Below are positions 34,001 through 47,000 of a stretch of 64,000 nt of DNA, one piece after another. Location of the stretch: assembly GCA_020536535.1 (NCBI GenBank), contig JAHLWZ010000682.1, forward strand, positions 35,939-99,938, written 5' to 3'. This DNA is from Pelomyxa schiedti (taxonomy: Eukaryota; Evosea; Pelobiontida; Pelomyxidae). Each line of letters opens with the position of its first letter. The first letter of the stretch is position 1. The notes under the pieces are model-generated. The model was not told the origin of the DNA and did not search any database. It was given only the letters and a program-made list of their open reading frames with translations. Both the position numbers and the translations under genes were made by a program.

Positions 34001-37000
34001 TATGAGCCATAAATTAACGATGTCTATATGTCTAGTGGACCACCCTGGGCTTGATTCATGGAGTCAGGATGCCATTATTTACACAAATACTATTGACAAG
34101 GTATTGGTCAAGCCTTTTTTTTAGCTTTCTAACAAGGAAAAAGAAAGGTGTGGTTGTTCAAGAAGTCTCAGATAGCATTACACTGACCGACCCAAGACTT
34201 GGTTCAATCTCCCTTCCACTGAAATATAGAATGAAAAAAGGCACAAATGATGGCCCACACATAGTGTGTGTGTGTTGCCCATACTGGGTTTACAACCGCA
34301 CAAGCTTTGAGCTGACGTTTATGCCGAACTACGTTGTTCTCCCAAGTGCAACTTCTCCAGCTTTGTATTGTTCCAAAGGAGAAAAAACCCACGTTAGAAT
34401 CGGTGCCTCATTCTGGAGCAAGGCCGTTCCAGTTGATGCAACAGGAACAAGTGGTGTTGTTAGCATTACAGGGGACACTGTCTATGATGTATACGAACTA
34501 GCAGTAAGTATAACACGCCCACCTGCCCCATATGACAGGTTCACAAAATGCATTACATTTGCTCCCCGATTCACAATTGTGAACAAAACGCCTGTGGAGC
34601 TATCTTACCGAGTTCCTGATATTCTCGTAATGGTTGTTAAGCCTACAGAATCTCTTCCAGTCTACTGTGGGCTCTCAAAACAAATTCAAGTACTTGCCTG
34701 AAGGTTTCCATTGAGTTGAGTTGTGCACAGATAAAATTTCCTGGATTTCATTGGAGTGGATTCCTGGAAGTTGACGCTCTTGAAGAATACCCTGTAAGAT
34801 TGCACTCGGAGGAGGGAAACCATATCTACATTGCATCTGTGGTTTGCTTTTTTTTTTTTTGCACCCATCCAGATTAACTTTAGTTTAACTTTTGTTCACA
34901 GGAAATAACGAACAACAAAGCAGAAATCACCATGGCCATTTGGCCCGATATTGGTATTGGGCAATTTGTGATTGAAAATCACACCCGGTACTCACTGACA
35001 GTGGCTCAAGCTGGCGCACAAAGATATGCTGAAACCATCCCTTCAGGCTGTGCTGTGGACTTTGCATGGGGTAAAAATCCCTAATATTTCATTTATTCTT
35101 ATCTTCTCTTTCAAAAGATGCCCCTTCACAACAGCGTTTATTGTCTATAAACCACAATGTCGACTCACTTGCCGATATAACTGCCCTTGGAAAAAGTGCC
35201 CCCATCGACCTTGAGGCTACAAACTCTACACCCAAGCACACCATTTCTCTTAACGTGATTGCAAATGGTCCAACCAGGGTTGTTCAGGTTCGCGTAACCT
35301 AGTACTGTAGGACACTCTCACGTGAAGATAGATCAATGAAAAACACAAACTGAAGAAGTCCGACGAACCTAAGAAGACTGAGCTGCCTGAATTTTCGGCC
35401 GTTATTACATTACCACAAATTTGCATTTCTGTGTATGAGCCCAAATTTAATTCACATCTCACTGATGGATGGGCAGAGTTGATGGGAAGCCAAGAGAGCT
35501 TCTTTATTTCAGCTTAGAACAAGTTAATATTGATTACATAGCTTCTAGTCAAACAGTGGCGTTTATGTTGAATATACAGAACATTCAGATTGATTGCCAA
35601 GTTTAAACCCTTCATTTCACGGACTATTCTAACTACAAGGTGCAGTCCCACAAAGCCCTATTCCCAGTACTTCTTGCAGCAAATTCTCCAAAAAGTGGTA
35701 TCCCCATGCTGCATTTCTCAACTGTACGGTCCCTTCTGAACCGCACAATTGATCAGTACAATGTGATTGATATTCTTCTACAAGAATTTGATTTCCAAAT
35801 TGAAGGTAAAAACCACGTTAATTTGAAATTCATTCACCCTTTTTTCAAGAGTCCACCATCACAAGATTGATACATATGTACGAGTTCATTTCTCAAACAA
35901 CAACGACTCCAGGTAGTAACACATCTGCGGCAGCAACTCCCACAGCAAGCCAGCAATGTATAACCCTCATATTGGATAAGCCTTCAGCTAACAAACCATA
36001 GCTGACAAAACCCGCAGAGTTTACATTGACACTCTTATGCTGCAGCCTATTATCTTTAATGCCTCGTTTTCTCCCACCTTCACCTCGTACCTAGTCCTCT
36101 TTCTTTTTTCCCCTTAAAAAAAAAACAGGGATGGTGATGAGGATCAACCTGCTGGCGAATTACAGGAAGCCACAGGTTTGGTACATCTAGCTGGAGTCAA
36201 TTTGGGGAAGATAACACGGTCCCCAATACATTTCCCCCCCTTGCTGTGCAATAGTGTGTTATATAAGGTTTTTTGGAAAAAATTTTGCTCAACGTAACAG
36301 ACATATTTATTACCTGGGATCTTTTAATGGAGAGATGTGTCAAGCATTATAGCGACAATGCCATGAGGCAGGTATTGGTCTTGGCAGGAAGTGCTGAAAC
36401 ATTGGGAAACACGGGTATGGGTTTCACAATTGTTTGCTTCTAAACGGTTATAGTTTCCCTGTTTCATAATATCAAAACCGGAGTAAGAGATTTCATGTAT
36501 ACCACTTCTATCACTTAAGAATAATGACCAAGAAAAAGATTCAAGCCATACGAAGGCTTTATGATAAGCCCCAAACAGTTTGGTGCCGGGATCGGCAAAG
36601 GAAGTCTCAGTCTAGCTCGCCACAGCCTAACAGGCCTCCTTAGTATCGCTGGTTCAATGACCTCAAGATTTGGCTCGGAGATTGCCTCTCTCTCCGGCGA
36701 CGATAAATGTGTGTAAGACTTAATTTTCACGGCTCTCCCATGAAGTGCAGATATTGAGGAACACCAACGATTGATGAGCGAGCAGCCCACAACACTTAGT
36801 GAAGGCTTAAAGAAGGTTTCTTTCCTTAATTAATTATTTTACTTAACACACCCACCAGGGAGGAACGGGATTACGAATGGGGTTGTTCTATGGCTTCACT
36901 GGTGTTGTCTCTCAACCAGTGCGAGGTGCTAAAGATGGCCCACTTGGCTTTATTGAGGGGGTCTATGGAGGTGTTGTTGGTGCTGTGGCCAAGCCAGTGT

Positions 37001-37762
37001 CAGGTTTTTCTCTTAGAGTGTATCTTTGCCTTACATAGTAAAGGGGTTGTTGACCTGGCTGTATGTGCTGTTGAAGGCATCCGTAACACAACAAGTGGAG
37101 AAGTTATTGTTGCCAAGCGGAGAAGAGACCCACGGGAAATAAGTGCTGACAAGCTTGTTGTTAAATTTTCGCAACACAGAGCTCATGGATTGGCTATATG
37201 GCGTGCCTGCATTGTAGTGTTACTAATTTCTGAAAGTCTCTCATGTTTAATGCAGGACATTGACACGCACATATATGGTCAGTACGTTGACCACATCGAG
37301 TCCGTTGTTGAGGGAAAGGGTATTTGCACATTACTGCTGACCGAGATGCAACTTGTGTATACTCTAAGCGAAACTAAAACTTCAACTCCAAAAATCATCT
37401 GGACTATCTTCTCTTCAGATATTTTGGCAGTTGTACGTTTCCCAAATTTTCCAGGCCATTCACTAACGCACACAAACAAAAACATCCAGGAACAACAAAA
37501 GAGCACCAAAAACAACAAGTGCGCAGTGAAAGTTCGCGGAACCGGTGGAAAGCCAATAGTTTTCCACTGGGCACCACACTCCTGGCCATCACTGGTAGCC
37601 TGGGTGGACAAAAACCTCCACCCCGGCGTGGCACCAACAACAGCAGTTTCACTCCCCGCCCACACACCCACACCACCCCCACCCTCATCACTCTCCATGA
37701 CTGCAAGTGCTACTTCTTCACCCCCTACTTTACTGCAAATAGCCAAACCCCACAACCTATAA
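25067..37762 (+). CDS. VPS13: VPS13 family lipid-transfer protein
   Basis: A 12.7-kb, many-exon gene starting MFEWLVSDILLRFVGDY, the canonical chorein start. It continues with GLVVLKDLELKADAL, FSDLPVFVK and SLELKLPWKSLGSQPVEIKI followed by VYLVVERVK (25067-25440). The long middle (including a 792-codon open stretch at about 30674-33052) has the repeating beta groove with Thr/Ser/Pro-rich loops. The VAB/SHR-BD region is seen at about 33800-34700 (IRNMLPYKFKYKVID; FAPRFTIVNKTPVELSYRV). The C-terminal ATG2_C-like helix has FGAGIGKGSLSLARHSLTGL (about 36580-36640) and LFYGFTGVVSQPVRGAKDGP (about 36880). A PH-like end, then a Pro/Ser tail, stops at TAA 37760-37762. VPS13 proteins bridge organelle contacts and move phospholipids in bulk. 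Start and stop are well supported; several internal exon joins were not resolved individually. Confidence 0.9.
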
Positions 37763-37845
37763 TTTAAAATTTTGAGTTTGTCAATACTATCAACCCATTG
37801 TGCAAATTGAATTTTTTTTTTGACTTGTGATGGCACAAAATTACA

Positions 37846-39750
37846 TCAAGAGTGTCGTTTCATGGGGTCACTGAATTCCTGAGGTACAGTATTTACCAGT
37901 AGATGACCGTCATAGGATAGAGAAGCAAAGTTCCAGGAGGAATTGGTGCATGCACTCCATGCAAGCCCGTACACACTATCTTCATGATCATCATACACTT
38001 TGATTGCAGAATCCGGTGGTGGTCTGAATTAAATGTGTTGGGAGGGAAGGTAGTGACTGGATATTTGTTTGACCTGTATACATCTTCGCCTTCTTTGCGT
38101 TCTTTCAGTGCGTTGGACATCCTGAAAGACAAGGATGCAACACTCCACAATATCACTTTGCAATCAGACCCAGAACTAACCAGCATGTCATCGTGAAACG
38201 GATTGTATTTCACATTCCAAACCCTGAGTACAGGTGAATACCCAGAATCATATGCATTCGAAAGGGAATTGTTCGGCAAACCAATGAGAGTGGCCCGTCA
38301 TTTCCTTCAAGGCCTTGGGCTTTCTGGTGTCCCAAAACTTAACTTGATTGTTATTTGGCATTAATGTCGTGCAATGAAGCGTGCAATGCAGGTAATTTAA
38401 CGCGAAAAAATGCAAAGGTGGAAAGGTGCTGGAAAACACCTTTGCAATCATCACCGCCCGTGGCGAAAGAATACAAAGCGTTGGGATTGAAGTCCAGAGC
38501 GCGAATATAACCATCTGAATGAGCTCGTTCAATCACAAAAGTAGAGTCCCTAAACTTACAATGTGAACATATTGAGGCTTTAGAGTATAAATCATATATA
38601 AAAGGAATGGCAGTATTGTACCTACTGCGCAAATCAAAGCCACGAATCGAGGTCTCGTGTGTTACCACAACCAAATTTGGAAGTAATGGACACCATTGGC
38701 CAGTTGTAATTTTGTAGGATGGACCAATGGGGATAGTAGTTTTTGTCTAAGTGTAGATTTACACTTGCAATATATTGAAGAGGAGGAATACCACAGGTGC
38801 ACTTAGGGAATCCAGTGAAACGTGATGGATTTTGCCACTGTCAATCATAACTAAGGATTTTGGATCTTTAATATTCCATAGAAGCCTAGGAAAGTGAGGG
38901 GACGATTCAAAAAGAGGGAAACAACGATTTAACAATCCCTTCATGGCCCTCAATATTGCACTGTTGAAACATTGTATTCCCACCCTGTGGTGGCAACCTC
39001 CACAAGGTCACTCTTGGCACAGCATCAGTTTCCCCAACTATTCAATAGGTAAATCAAAGTCAATTGAACCATATGAAATCCATCCAAACACACACAACTC
39101 TCCACCATACTATTACAAATTCAATGGCCTGCAAATTTAAAAAAAAAAAAAAAAAAAAAACTGTAGCATCCAAAAAACATACTACAGTTGTATGAAGTAG
39201 CCAGCAATGACGTATCCGTAGGGCACGACGACATGGCCCACACCTCCCCAGCCGTGTAAGTCCCCCCGTCCGGAGTCACGCCCCCATGAGGGAAAACCGC
39301 CACGAGCCGGACCGCCGAGCCCTCCCCCCCGTGGCCCCCTCCCCCTCCGCTGCCTCCCCCTCCTCCCCCTCCCCCTCCACCCCCGCCCACGCTGGCCGAG
39401 CCTCCCCCGGGCTCGTCGCAGAACTCCACCAGGTGGATCTCGTTCTCGTCGTCGCGGGGCGCAAGGGTGGCGACGAAGAACCTGCTGCGGTAGTCGCCGG
39501 TCTGCGGGGCGATGCAGCGGGCGGGGAAGTGCAGCCCGTGGTACTGCTCGCTGACGAAGCCGCCCGAGGAGGCGCTGCAGGTGACGGAGGGGGAGGACAG
39601 CGAGCCCGAGGAGGAGAGCAGGGAGGAAAGGGAGGGGGAGGTCGACGGGGACGAGGACAGGGGCACCTGCGGCGGGGGCGACGGGCCCGACGTGAGGTTG
39701 CCCCCGCCCGCCGAGCTGCTCCTTCGGTGTGTGGGCAGAAACATCGACAT
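37846..39750 (-). CDS. EIPR1: EIPR1/TSSC1-type WD40 protein
   Basis: A WD40 propeller matching EARP-interacting protein. The ATG at 39748-39750 gives MSMFLPTHRRSSSAGGG and a Ser/Pro-rich tail, then YHGLHFPARCIAPQTGDY, RFFVATLAPRDDENEIHLVE and TYTAGEVWAMSSCPTDTSL with LLATSYN, all in the family order. Later exons carry NQVKFWDTRKPKALKEMTGH (about 38320), VLRVWNVKYNPFHDDMLVSS and DCKVILW (about 38140-38220), and the closing SWNFASLSYDGHLLVNTVPQ before TGA at 37846-37848. The human protein binds EARP/GARP tethers for endosomal recycling and dense-core vesicle sorting. The blade after HLVEFCDEPGG holds a run of about 20 residues that is nearly all Gly. The first exon is very GC-rich; an intron starts with a 20-bp poly-A (plus strand) near 39139. 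Confidence 0.85.
39320..39400. repeat. Poly-glycine coding C-rich tract
   Basis: CCCCCTCC-type repeats on the plus strand read as GGN codons on the minus strand and give the Gly insertion in the EIPR1 propeller. Confidence 0.7.
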
Positions 39751-39940
39751 TTGTTTGTGTACTAGACGAAGCACAACACCACGGCGCTTGATTGTCGATT
39801 CCTCGCTTTTTTTTTTTCTTTTCTTCTTCTTTTTGGGCTCTTTCCTTTTTTTTTTCGTGCTTTTGATTGCCGCGATTATTAGGGATAGCGAAGTGCCGCG
39901 ACAATCCGCATCCCACAATTGCCACCACCTTGCTGCCGCG
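39751..39940. promoter_or_regulatory. Shared promoter region, EIPR1 and NUP93
   Basis: Only 190 bp separate the two divergent start codons. The stretch has a long T-rich run (39807-39858) and no other open feature. Confidence 0.5.
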
Positions 39941-42900
39941 ATGAACTTCACCTCTCTCACAAGTACGGCGCCGCGTGCCCCAGCAGCCAGCAGCACCCCG
40001 GGGGGGCTGATGCCCCCTCCCGCCACGCCTCTCATGCCTCCGCCCACTCCCGTAGCTACGCACTCGATTGCCACATCGACGGTGCGCCAGACGGCATCGT
40101 CCACGTCCACTGCCTCGTCAGCTACTACCACTACCACCACGACCTCCTCGTCGTCAGGGGGAGGGGGTGACGAAGGACTCGGGCGGATGCTGAATTTGGC
40201 AAATGCCACACTTGACAGAGCCATGAACGAAATTTCTATACTGCCTATGCCTCGTGTGCTCTTTTTTTTTTTTTTTTTTTTTTTTCTAAATGTGCACTAA
40301 TAATAATGCACCTGTAGCAGTAAAAATGTTTTTCTGACTTCATACTCTTTTTTTTTTTCCCCCTATTTGCTTTGGAGCAGAATCACCGAGTGTATTTACA
40401 CAGTCAGTACCCCCCATAATGGTACACTTATTTTCCCTCGCCATTGACTATTCAAGCAGTGCTTACAATATCTCAGCGCGATGTTCACCAGTTGCATACA
40501 TCCTTACAAAAGATGATGGAAAAAAAAGCCTCTCAACCAAGTCTAGCCCCTGCTAGTGATTCTAGAGCAAAATTGTTCGACCCTCTCCTCATACCCCATT
40601 AATCTTCTATGAATAGGTGTGAAATTGTTTCAAACCAAGATAGAAATCTGATACTTTCCATGGAAGACCGTTTGAATTCAGCAGCACTTAATGTACAACC
40701 TTACTGGATTTTGGTTACCTTTACCATACAAAGGTTCAAATGGAACCTGTAGGAATAGTAGGTGTGATTGATATTGATGCAGCAGAAACGAGGTGGCAGA
40801 AGCAAGTACAGGAGGATACCTTAAAGAGTGTCTGGATGGTTTCATTCCATTAAATACACTTCCCCTCTAACTCTCCATTTTAGACAGGGGATGATTTTTT
40901 GAACACACTTTATGAAGGTAGTGTTAGTGAATGGGCCACAGAAAGAAGAAGTTTGCAAGAGAAATGGTGCACAAGAGCAAAGACAGGAACGGCCTACACC
41001 TCTGCACCCACTTCCATTTTATCACCATCTGGAGTAGCAATCACAGATCCTTATCAGGCGTATGCTGTGAAGGCAAAAAAAAAAATTTACAGTCACCCTT
41101 CAACAGAAATCTGATTGCGAAGGCCAATACATATTCAAATGCTATAACAGTTATTTCAAGCAGAGAAGCCTCCATCCTTGATAATCTCCAGTACATGAAA
41201 CAATGTGTCGAGTCATTTGACAGCCGTGATGGTGTATGTGGACTCCCAGATTCTTATCCCCCAACAGTCGTACAGAATCAAGTTGATCTTGTAGATACAT
41301 GGACTCTTTTGTGCAACCTTGCAGCAACAATCCCGCAGACACCCAAAATCCCAACCCCACAAACTGAAGCTCCCAACACGAGGGCCTTATTCATGGAAGG
41401 CTCTCTGACGTTTCTTGGTCAACAGTAAGTTTCTTGTGAGTGTTAAAGTACATAAAATTTATGCTTTGGTATTATTGCTACTATTTATCATGAAACACAT
41501 AATTCATAAGAGTTCATCCCAAATAGGTTTGAAAGCTTCTTGGAAAGCACGGTAAGAGCCTCCCTTCCAAAAGCAGGACTCGGAGGAACCCCGGGATTCA
41601 TAGCACGGGTTGAGGGATTTATAAGAATCAGATATGAAGTTTTAGCAAAAAGAGGATGGCCCGCCACCTGGGTAGATACTGCCCATTACATTTTCTCCTC
41701 AATTCTTTATTTATTAATGTCAAACCGAACATAAGGAATTGCACCAAGGAAAGCCGCATTGGGCAATTTTATACTATCTGTTAAGGTGCAATAAACGCAC
41801 CGATGCCACACAGTTTATCAACCAGACTGCTTTCGATCCTATTGCACGAAAATCTTTATCTCAGTTCATTTCTACCGGGCAGTGCGTTTCCCCGTGTAAT
41901 CATCATGTGGTTTACAACTGCCCACTAGGGTCGATGCTGCCCAGCAGCAGTACTTCGGGGACCACTTTAAAACAAGAGATTTTCTTAAGAAGGACCCTTA
42001 CAAGGTTAATTTACTGACGTTTCGTGGCTGACTCACGCTTTTTTTTTAGGCTGTGATTTATAATCTTCTGAGCTGCCATGACACAAATCACACTAGCTTT
42101 ACAAGCGTATTCTCTGCCCAAGATTATATCTGGTTCAAGGTTTAATACCCCATCTTTGTTCAATTCTAAAATTTGATTGCAGTTGAATTTGGTACGAAAT
42201 TTCAACGCGCACACTGACTTCACGCTTCCTGCACTTCAGAAAGAAACCATCAAAGCCTTTCGTATTACATAACTTTCCCCTTAATCTACTAATGAGTAAT
42301 GACTTCAAGCGGCTCTGAAAAAAAATATTCTTGTTGGTGTCCAAATCCTCATCATGTGCCAACTGTTTGATAAAGTACGTTTTAACTACTTCCCACAATG
42401 TTTATAAATTCAGGCCGTGAGTACTCTGTTTGAACATGACGAACTATTTGTTGAGACAGTTCATATATCTTTGATGATGTATCTAGGGAAATTCATTTCA
42501 TTACCAACAGTGACCGGGGAAAGCCAGAGGGGAATTTTGGATGAAAACGGTGTGAGCCGTTATGGCTGTTGTTTGCTTTGAGCTAAACAAATAATTTCAG
42601 TCTTCCCTGACAGTGAAGGGTCGTGGGTTAACATTCCTCGACTCTTGAATAATTACCTGAACTTTATAAAACTTGGTATTCCTATCCGGTTTTTCTCGTG
42701 GTAACATTAGAATAGATATTGTACCCAGTCTAAACTACTACTCTCTAGTAGAAGCACCTTACCGTTTTGACTGTTATAGTCAACTCCTAATCGATTCGAG
42801 GAACTACCAACAGCTTCTTGGTGAAGGTTTGAGGACTGTAGCTTTCAGCAATCAACTTTATGTAGGGCAGACAACTGGTTTGCTGGCACATTTCGTACCC

Positions 42901-43743
42901 AACAAGCAGCAGCTGGACCACGTAATCTCCCAAGCTGCTATGCACTTTGAGCAGGCAGGGTATCCTTATGATGCACTTTATTTGTGGAACAAAATTCGAG
43001 TAGGCTATTTTGAAGTGTTCCCTTTCCTCTAACTTGGGAATTTAGAACTATCAAAGTGTAATAAAAGTAATGGCCAACCAGTTATCAAAGGTTCTCATGT
43101 CAGGTGCTTCAAAGGAGCAGAGAGGTTGGGCCAAATACTTTAATGATGATTCTTATATGAATGTTCTGCAGAAGAAGCACTCAAGAAGGCCCAGGAAGTG
43201 CATAACCAACTGTCACGCATTCATACTAACCTTCCATTGTGGCCTGTGTTTACACTTTTACTCAATTTGGGAAATTTTTTCTACCTTTGCGATAAGGGTT
43301 TAATTCACAATGCTTTGCAGGCAGAGTTATTTCATTTCTTTACCCAGCTAACTCACTCAGGCATTAAATGAAATTCAAATTCTGCCCTCGTCACCACAAC
43401 CAACCCAAATTATCTTACTTGCCTCCAAATACCAGGCAAATCGAATTTTTAACAAAAAACCTGCTGAAAGCCTTGTTACAGAAAATGGACCACCTTGTAA
43501 AGAGGTTGATGCCCGACATACTTAGGACAACAATAGACTGTCTAAAGAAGTTGTGGAACCTCAATCACTCTGCTCCTGATAGCAATCAGGTTACAAAAAA
43601 AAAAGTTCCCTGTGTCTCAATGTATTCAGGTCCTGCAAATCAAATCGTGGACAGCCGGCCTGATTGCATTCTGTAATGCTACGCCGGATATGCCCCCTCA
43701 AATACGGCAACAAGTTGTTCAGCTGGACACTGAACTCATGTAG
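39941..43743 (+). CDS. NUP93: Nucleoporin NUP93/NIC96
   Basis: The ATG at 39941 opens MNFTSLTSTAPRAPAASSTP and a Thr/Ser-rich disordered tail, then LGRMLNLANATLDRAM. After a 26-base poly-T stretch (40261-40286) the helical exons follow. Recognisable NIC-domain blocks are LGGTPGFIARVEGFIRIRYE (about 41580-41640), HQGKPHWAILYYLLRCNKRT (about 41745-41805), LWNKIRVGYFEV, and a C-terminal helix LLQKMDHLVKRLMPDILRTT (about 43455-43530). An intron (about 43590-43630) leads to IKSWTAGLIAFCNATPDMPP and the stop TAG at 43741-43743. NUP93 is a scaffold nucleoporin of the inner ring that links the membrane and channel layers of the nuclear pore. It diverges from EIPR1 and converges on the RhoGEF gene. 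Confidence 0.8.
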
Positions 43744-44001
43744 AGAGGGAATGAGATAGACACTAGTAGAATCTTTCCTATTTCCGCAGTACACAACTGT
43801 TCTAGCCATAGAGCTATTATCACTGGTCGGTAAAAAAAAACAACTTCCTAAACAACACAAAGCATAGCAAACAAAAAAAAGTTGGGCTCAAACGAGCCCA
43901 TGTTTTTTCATTTGGACTTTTTGGCTTTTATGGCTGTTTTTAGTGGGTAGTTATTAGCATAGTCTCTCCCTATCATTACATGCAAGAGGCCTTGTTTCTT
44001 G

Positions 44002-47000
44002 TTATGAACGTTCCGTTTTATTTGCGCGTTTGTCGGCTGCGGCGTTAATAGCCAAGAACCAGCCTTGTTTTGAAGCAGCATCTGATGCTTCAAACGTGAC
44101 ACTGATATTCTTTGATTTTTCCCATACTCTCAAACAGAGATCGGGTGTTGACCCCTTGGGGAGGTCTTGCCATGCAAGCTAATATGATGTTAGATAGCAT
44201 CGCGGAGAAATGAAATTCTCTAGACCTGAGAAAGAAGGGCAACAGAATCAAGTGGAATGACGTGCTTCAAGTGGTATTTCATCTTACCCTTCAATTTGGA
44301 GAAGAGTATCAAGTCGTCACACAGGTGGAGAACTGCTGGTCTCCACTTGCCTGAACGTTCCAACTTCACAAATCCTTCGCGCACAAAAAGCCTACAATGA
44401 GTGAGCTAAAGACAGGAATGCAGGATTTTTGTGTACCTTCCAGGGACGTTGATATCGGGTTTATGCCTTCCATAGACAGCCTCCTGAATTTCGTGCAGCT
44501 TAGCTGTGGACTCAGCTTCCCTTTTTTTCTCGTTAAGGTAGTCTCCAGTGGCTTTCAAGGCCTGGATTGCCAATAGTATATTTTGGTTATCAGGGTGACT
44601 GGAGGGGGTATTGCGGTGCAAATCAGTAAGAAGCAGAATGTAGCGTGGTATTCTTTGAACTGGATAAATAAGTGTTGCTGTCAAGGAAAGTAGGTGTGTT
44701 CTCTCCACTCTTTGCAAGAAGTCTTTGAATTTCTTGTTAGTCTTCCTGTGGTGATTATTTGTTACTTTGCATGCAGAAAAACAAGAACTTACAATAATTC
44801 TGAAATGGTGGCAAGGCAGTGGTCATAGTTGTTGATATACTCAACGTAACACCGAAGGTGGGTGGCACTACTTATAAATAAATCCCCAATCAATGCAGTG
44901 TCAGTCCAGCTCTTAAAAGTTAGATTAGATCGGAATGGTTTAAAGTGAAGAGCACCTTGACTCTCACAGTTATACCCTCAAGTAACATGGTGTGATAAGA
45001 GACAATAGTGTCAAGGTTGCTGAAAATTGCAGTAATTTCTTCTGGAGTTAGGATTGCGGAGGTTGTGCCACAGGCAGCTAACATGGAACGCTCATAATCC
45101 CATATCAGTCGATTAAGGGCTTCTATGTAGGTCTTCTCTGTGGTGTATATCTCTGTGACAATGTTTTGTCGACTAAGAAGTTGTTAAAAAATGGATAACT
45201 TGTACTGACACACCGATGATTAGATGCAGAAATCTTCGCAGCCTCTGCAGCTTCTTTTTGAGCCTTCTCCTCGAGTATTCTTGCTTGTTCCATTGCCTCT
45301 GTTTTAGATTGTTCCTCTTTCTCTCTAGCTAATTCTTCGGCTGCGAGTCGGGCTTTTTCCTCTTCAGCAGCTTTTCTCTTGGCCATTCTTTCTTGTCTTC
45401 TTCGTTCTTTGGCTGCTTTTCTTGCTGTAATCTCACAGTGAGATTTTTTTCTCCCTCCAAGAAACTTACAAGCAAGTGCTTCCTTCAGTCTGGCTTCTTC
45501 CTCGAGGATTTTATTCTGGGCTTCTTCCAATAGTTCCCTGAGTGGAGGTTTTTTAGAACTTGGTACTTGTTGTAAAATAGTTTGAGTACTGTTCTTTCTC
45601 TTGTCGCCTTTGCTCTCTTATCAACTTATTCTTTTTCCGTATTTCTTGTTTTCTTTTTCGTTCAATTGCCTGCTGTTTCGCTTGAAGTGCAGCTGAATGG
45701 AGTCAAAATTATTAAGAGGTTGGGCACATCACCATTGATTCGCAATTGTTCAATCTGTTTTTGTTTTTCTTCCATCTGGCGTTCAAGCTGCTCTAGCTCT
45801 TGCTTCATTTTATCCTGTGCCGACTTCACTTCTTCTGCCTTGGCATGCGCTCTTAAGGCCATTAGTATGGTAACCTCAAACCTTATGGCGCGCGACTTAC
45901 AATTGTTGGTCAAGTCGTTCTCTTTCCATTCTTTCATTTTCTACGAGCTGGGCCTTTTCTTCCTCCTTAGAATGTTGCCTAGACAAAATTAACAAAATCT
46001 TTGATGTAGAACAAGTTACATGGCCTCCAGCTGTTCCTCTAACAATTTCTGCTCTGCCACTCTCAGTTCTTCTTCTTCCTGTTTCCTCTTTTCTTCTTTT
46101 TCTGCTCGCTTTTTCTTTTTAATTTCTGCTTGTCTGTTTTTTTTGTTAGCTACATTATACTTAGTTTAGGCAGAATAAAAAGTTGCCATGAGGTACAATT
46201 CTTCGTCGGCTGCTGCAGCTCTTGCAATTTCAATGGCGAGTCTCAGTTCTTCTTCTTTTAGATTTTCAGCTTCCGAGTCAGAGGAACTATCCACGTCATC
46301 CTCATATGAACGGTAGCGTGGAGAGAGTAACTTCCGGTAGGGAGAGAGCCCGTCAAGTGATGCTTCAGATTTCGGCAGATGTGGGCTCTCCGCCAAAGTA
46401 TAACTTGCAGGTTCTTCATTGACTTGGTCTAGACTGTCATTGGACAGACTCGGCTTCGGTTGCAAGTCAATGATAGGCTCTGTAGTTCCCACAGCAGATT
46501 CAATTAGAGGTTGTGAGTTGGAAAGTGGGTGTAGCCCAGACACGGTTTGTGAGGTGGAAACTTCTGTTTCTGAGGTTTTGACTAAGAGCACTGGAACCTC
46601 AGTGCATGTTTGGATTTGAAGTTCGGTTTCCACCAGTTCTTTGGATTCTTGGATTTCTGGAGTTGGAATTTGGGCACTTGGTGGCTCTGGGATTTCAACT
46701 TGAGTCTGTGTGGGTTCTGGTACTTCAACTTGTGATTGCGTGGGCTCCGGTACTTCAACTTGAGCTTGTGTAGGCGCTGGTATTTGGGTTTCATGTTGGA
46801 CTTCTGGTGTGCTTTCTCTTTCTGGCACTTCAACTTGGGTTTCTGTGGGTGCTGGCACTTCAACCTGAGTTTGTATAGGTTCTGGTATTTGGATTTCAGG
46901 TTGGGTTTCTGCTGCCTTTTCTATGTCGGTTTGCACTTGGGATTCTGGGATTTGGTTCTGTTGAATTTGGGGTTGGTTTACTGGTGTGGTAAGTGTTTCA

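Noticed and set aside
39182-40300. Other long frames over the EIPR1/NUP93 first exons
   Set aside because: Same GC effect; they show Arg/Gly-rich composition and no family match, and some read through poly-T intron tracts.
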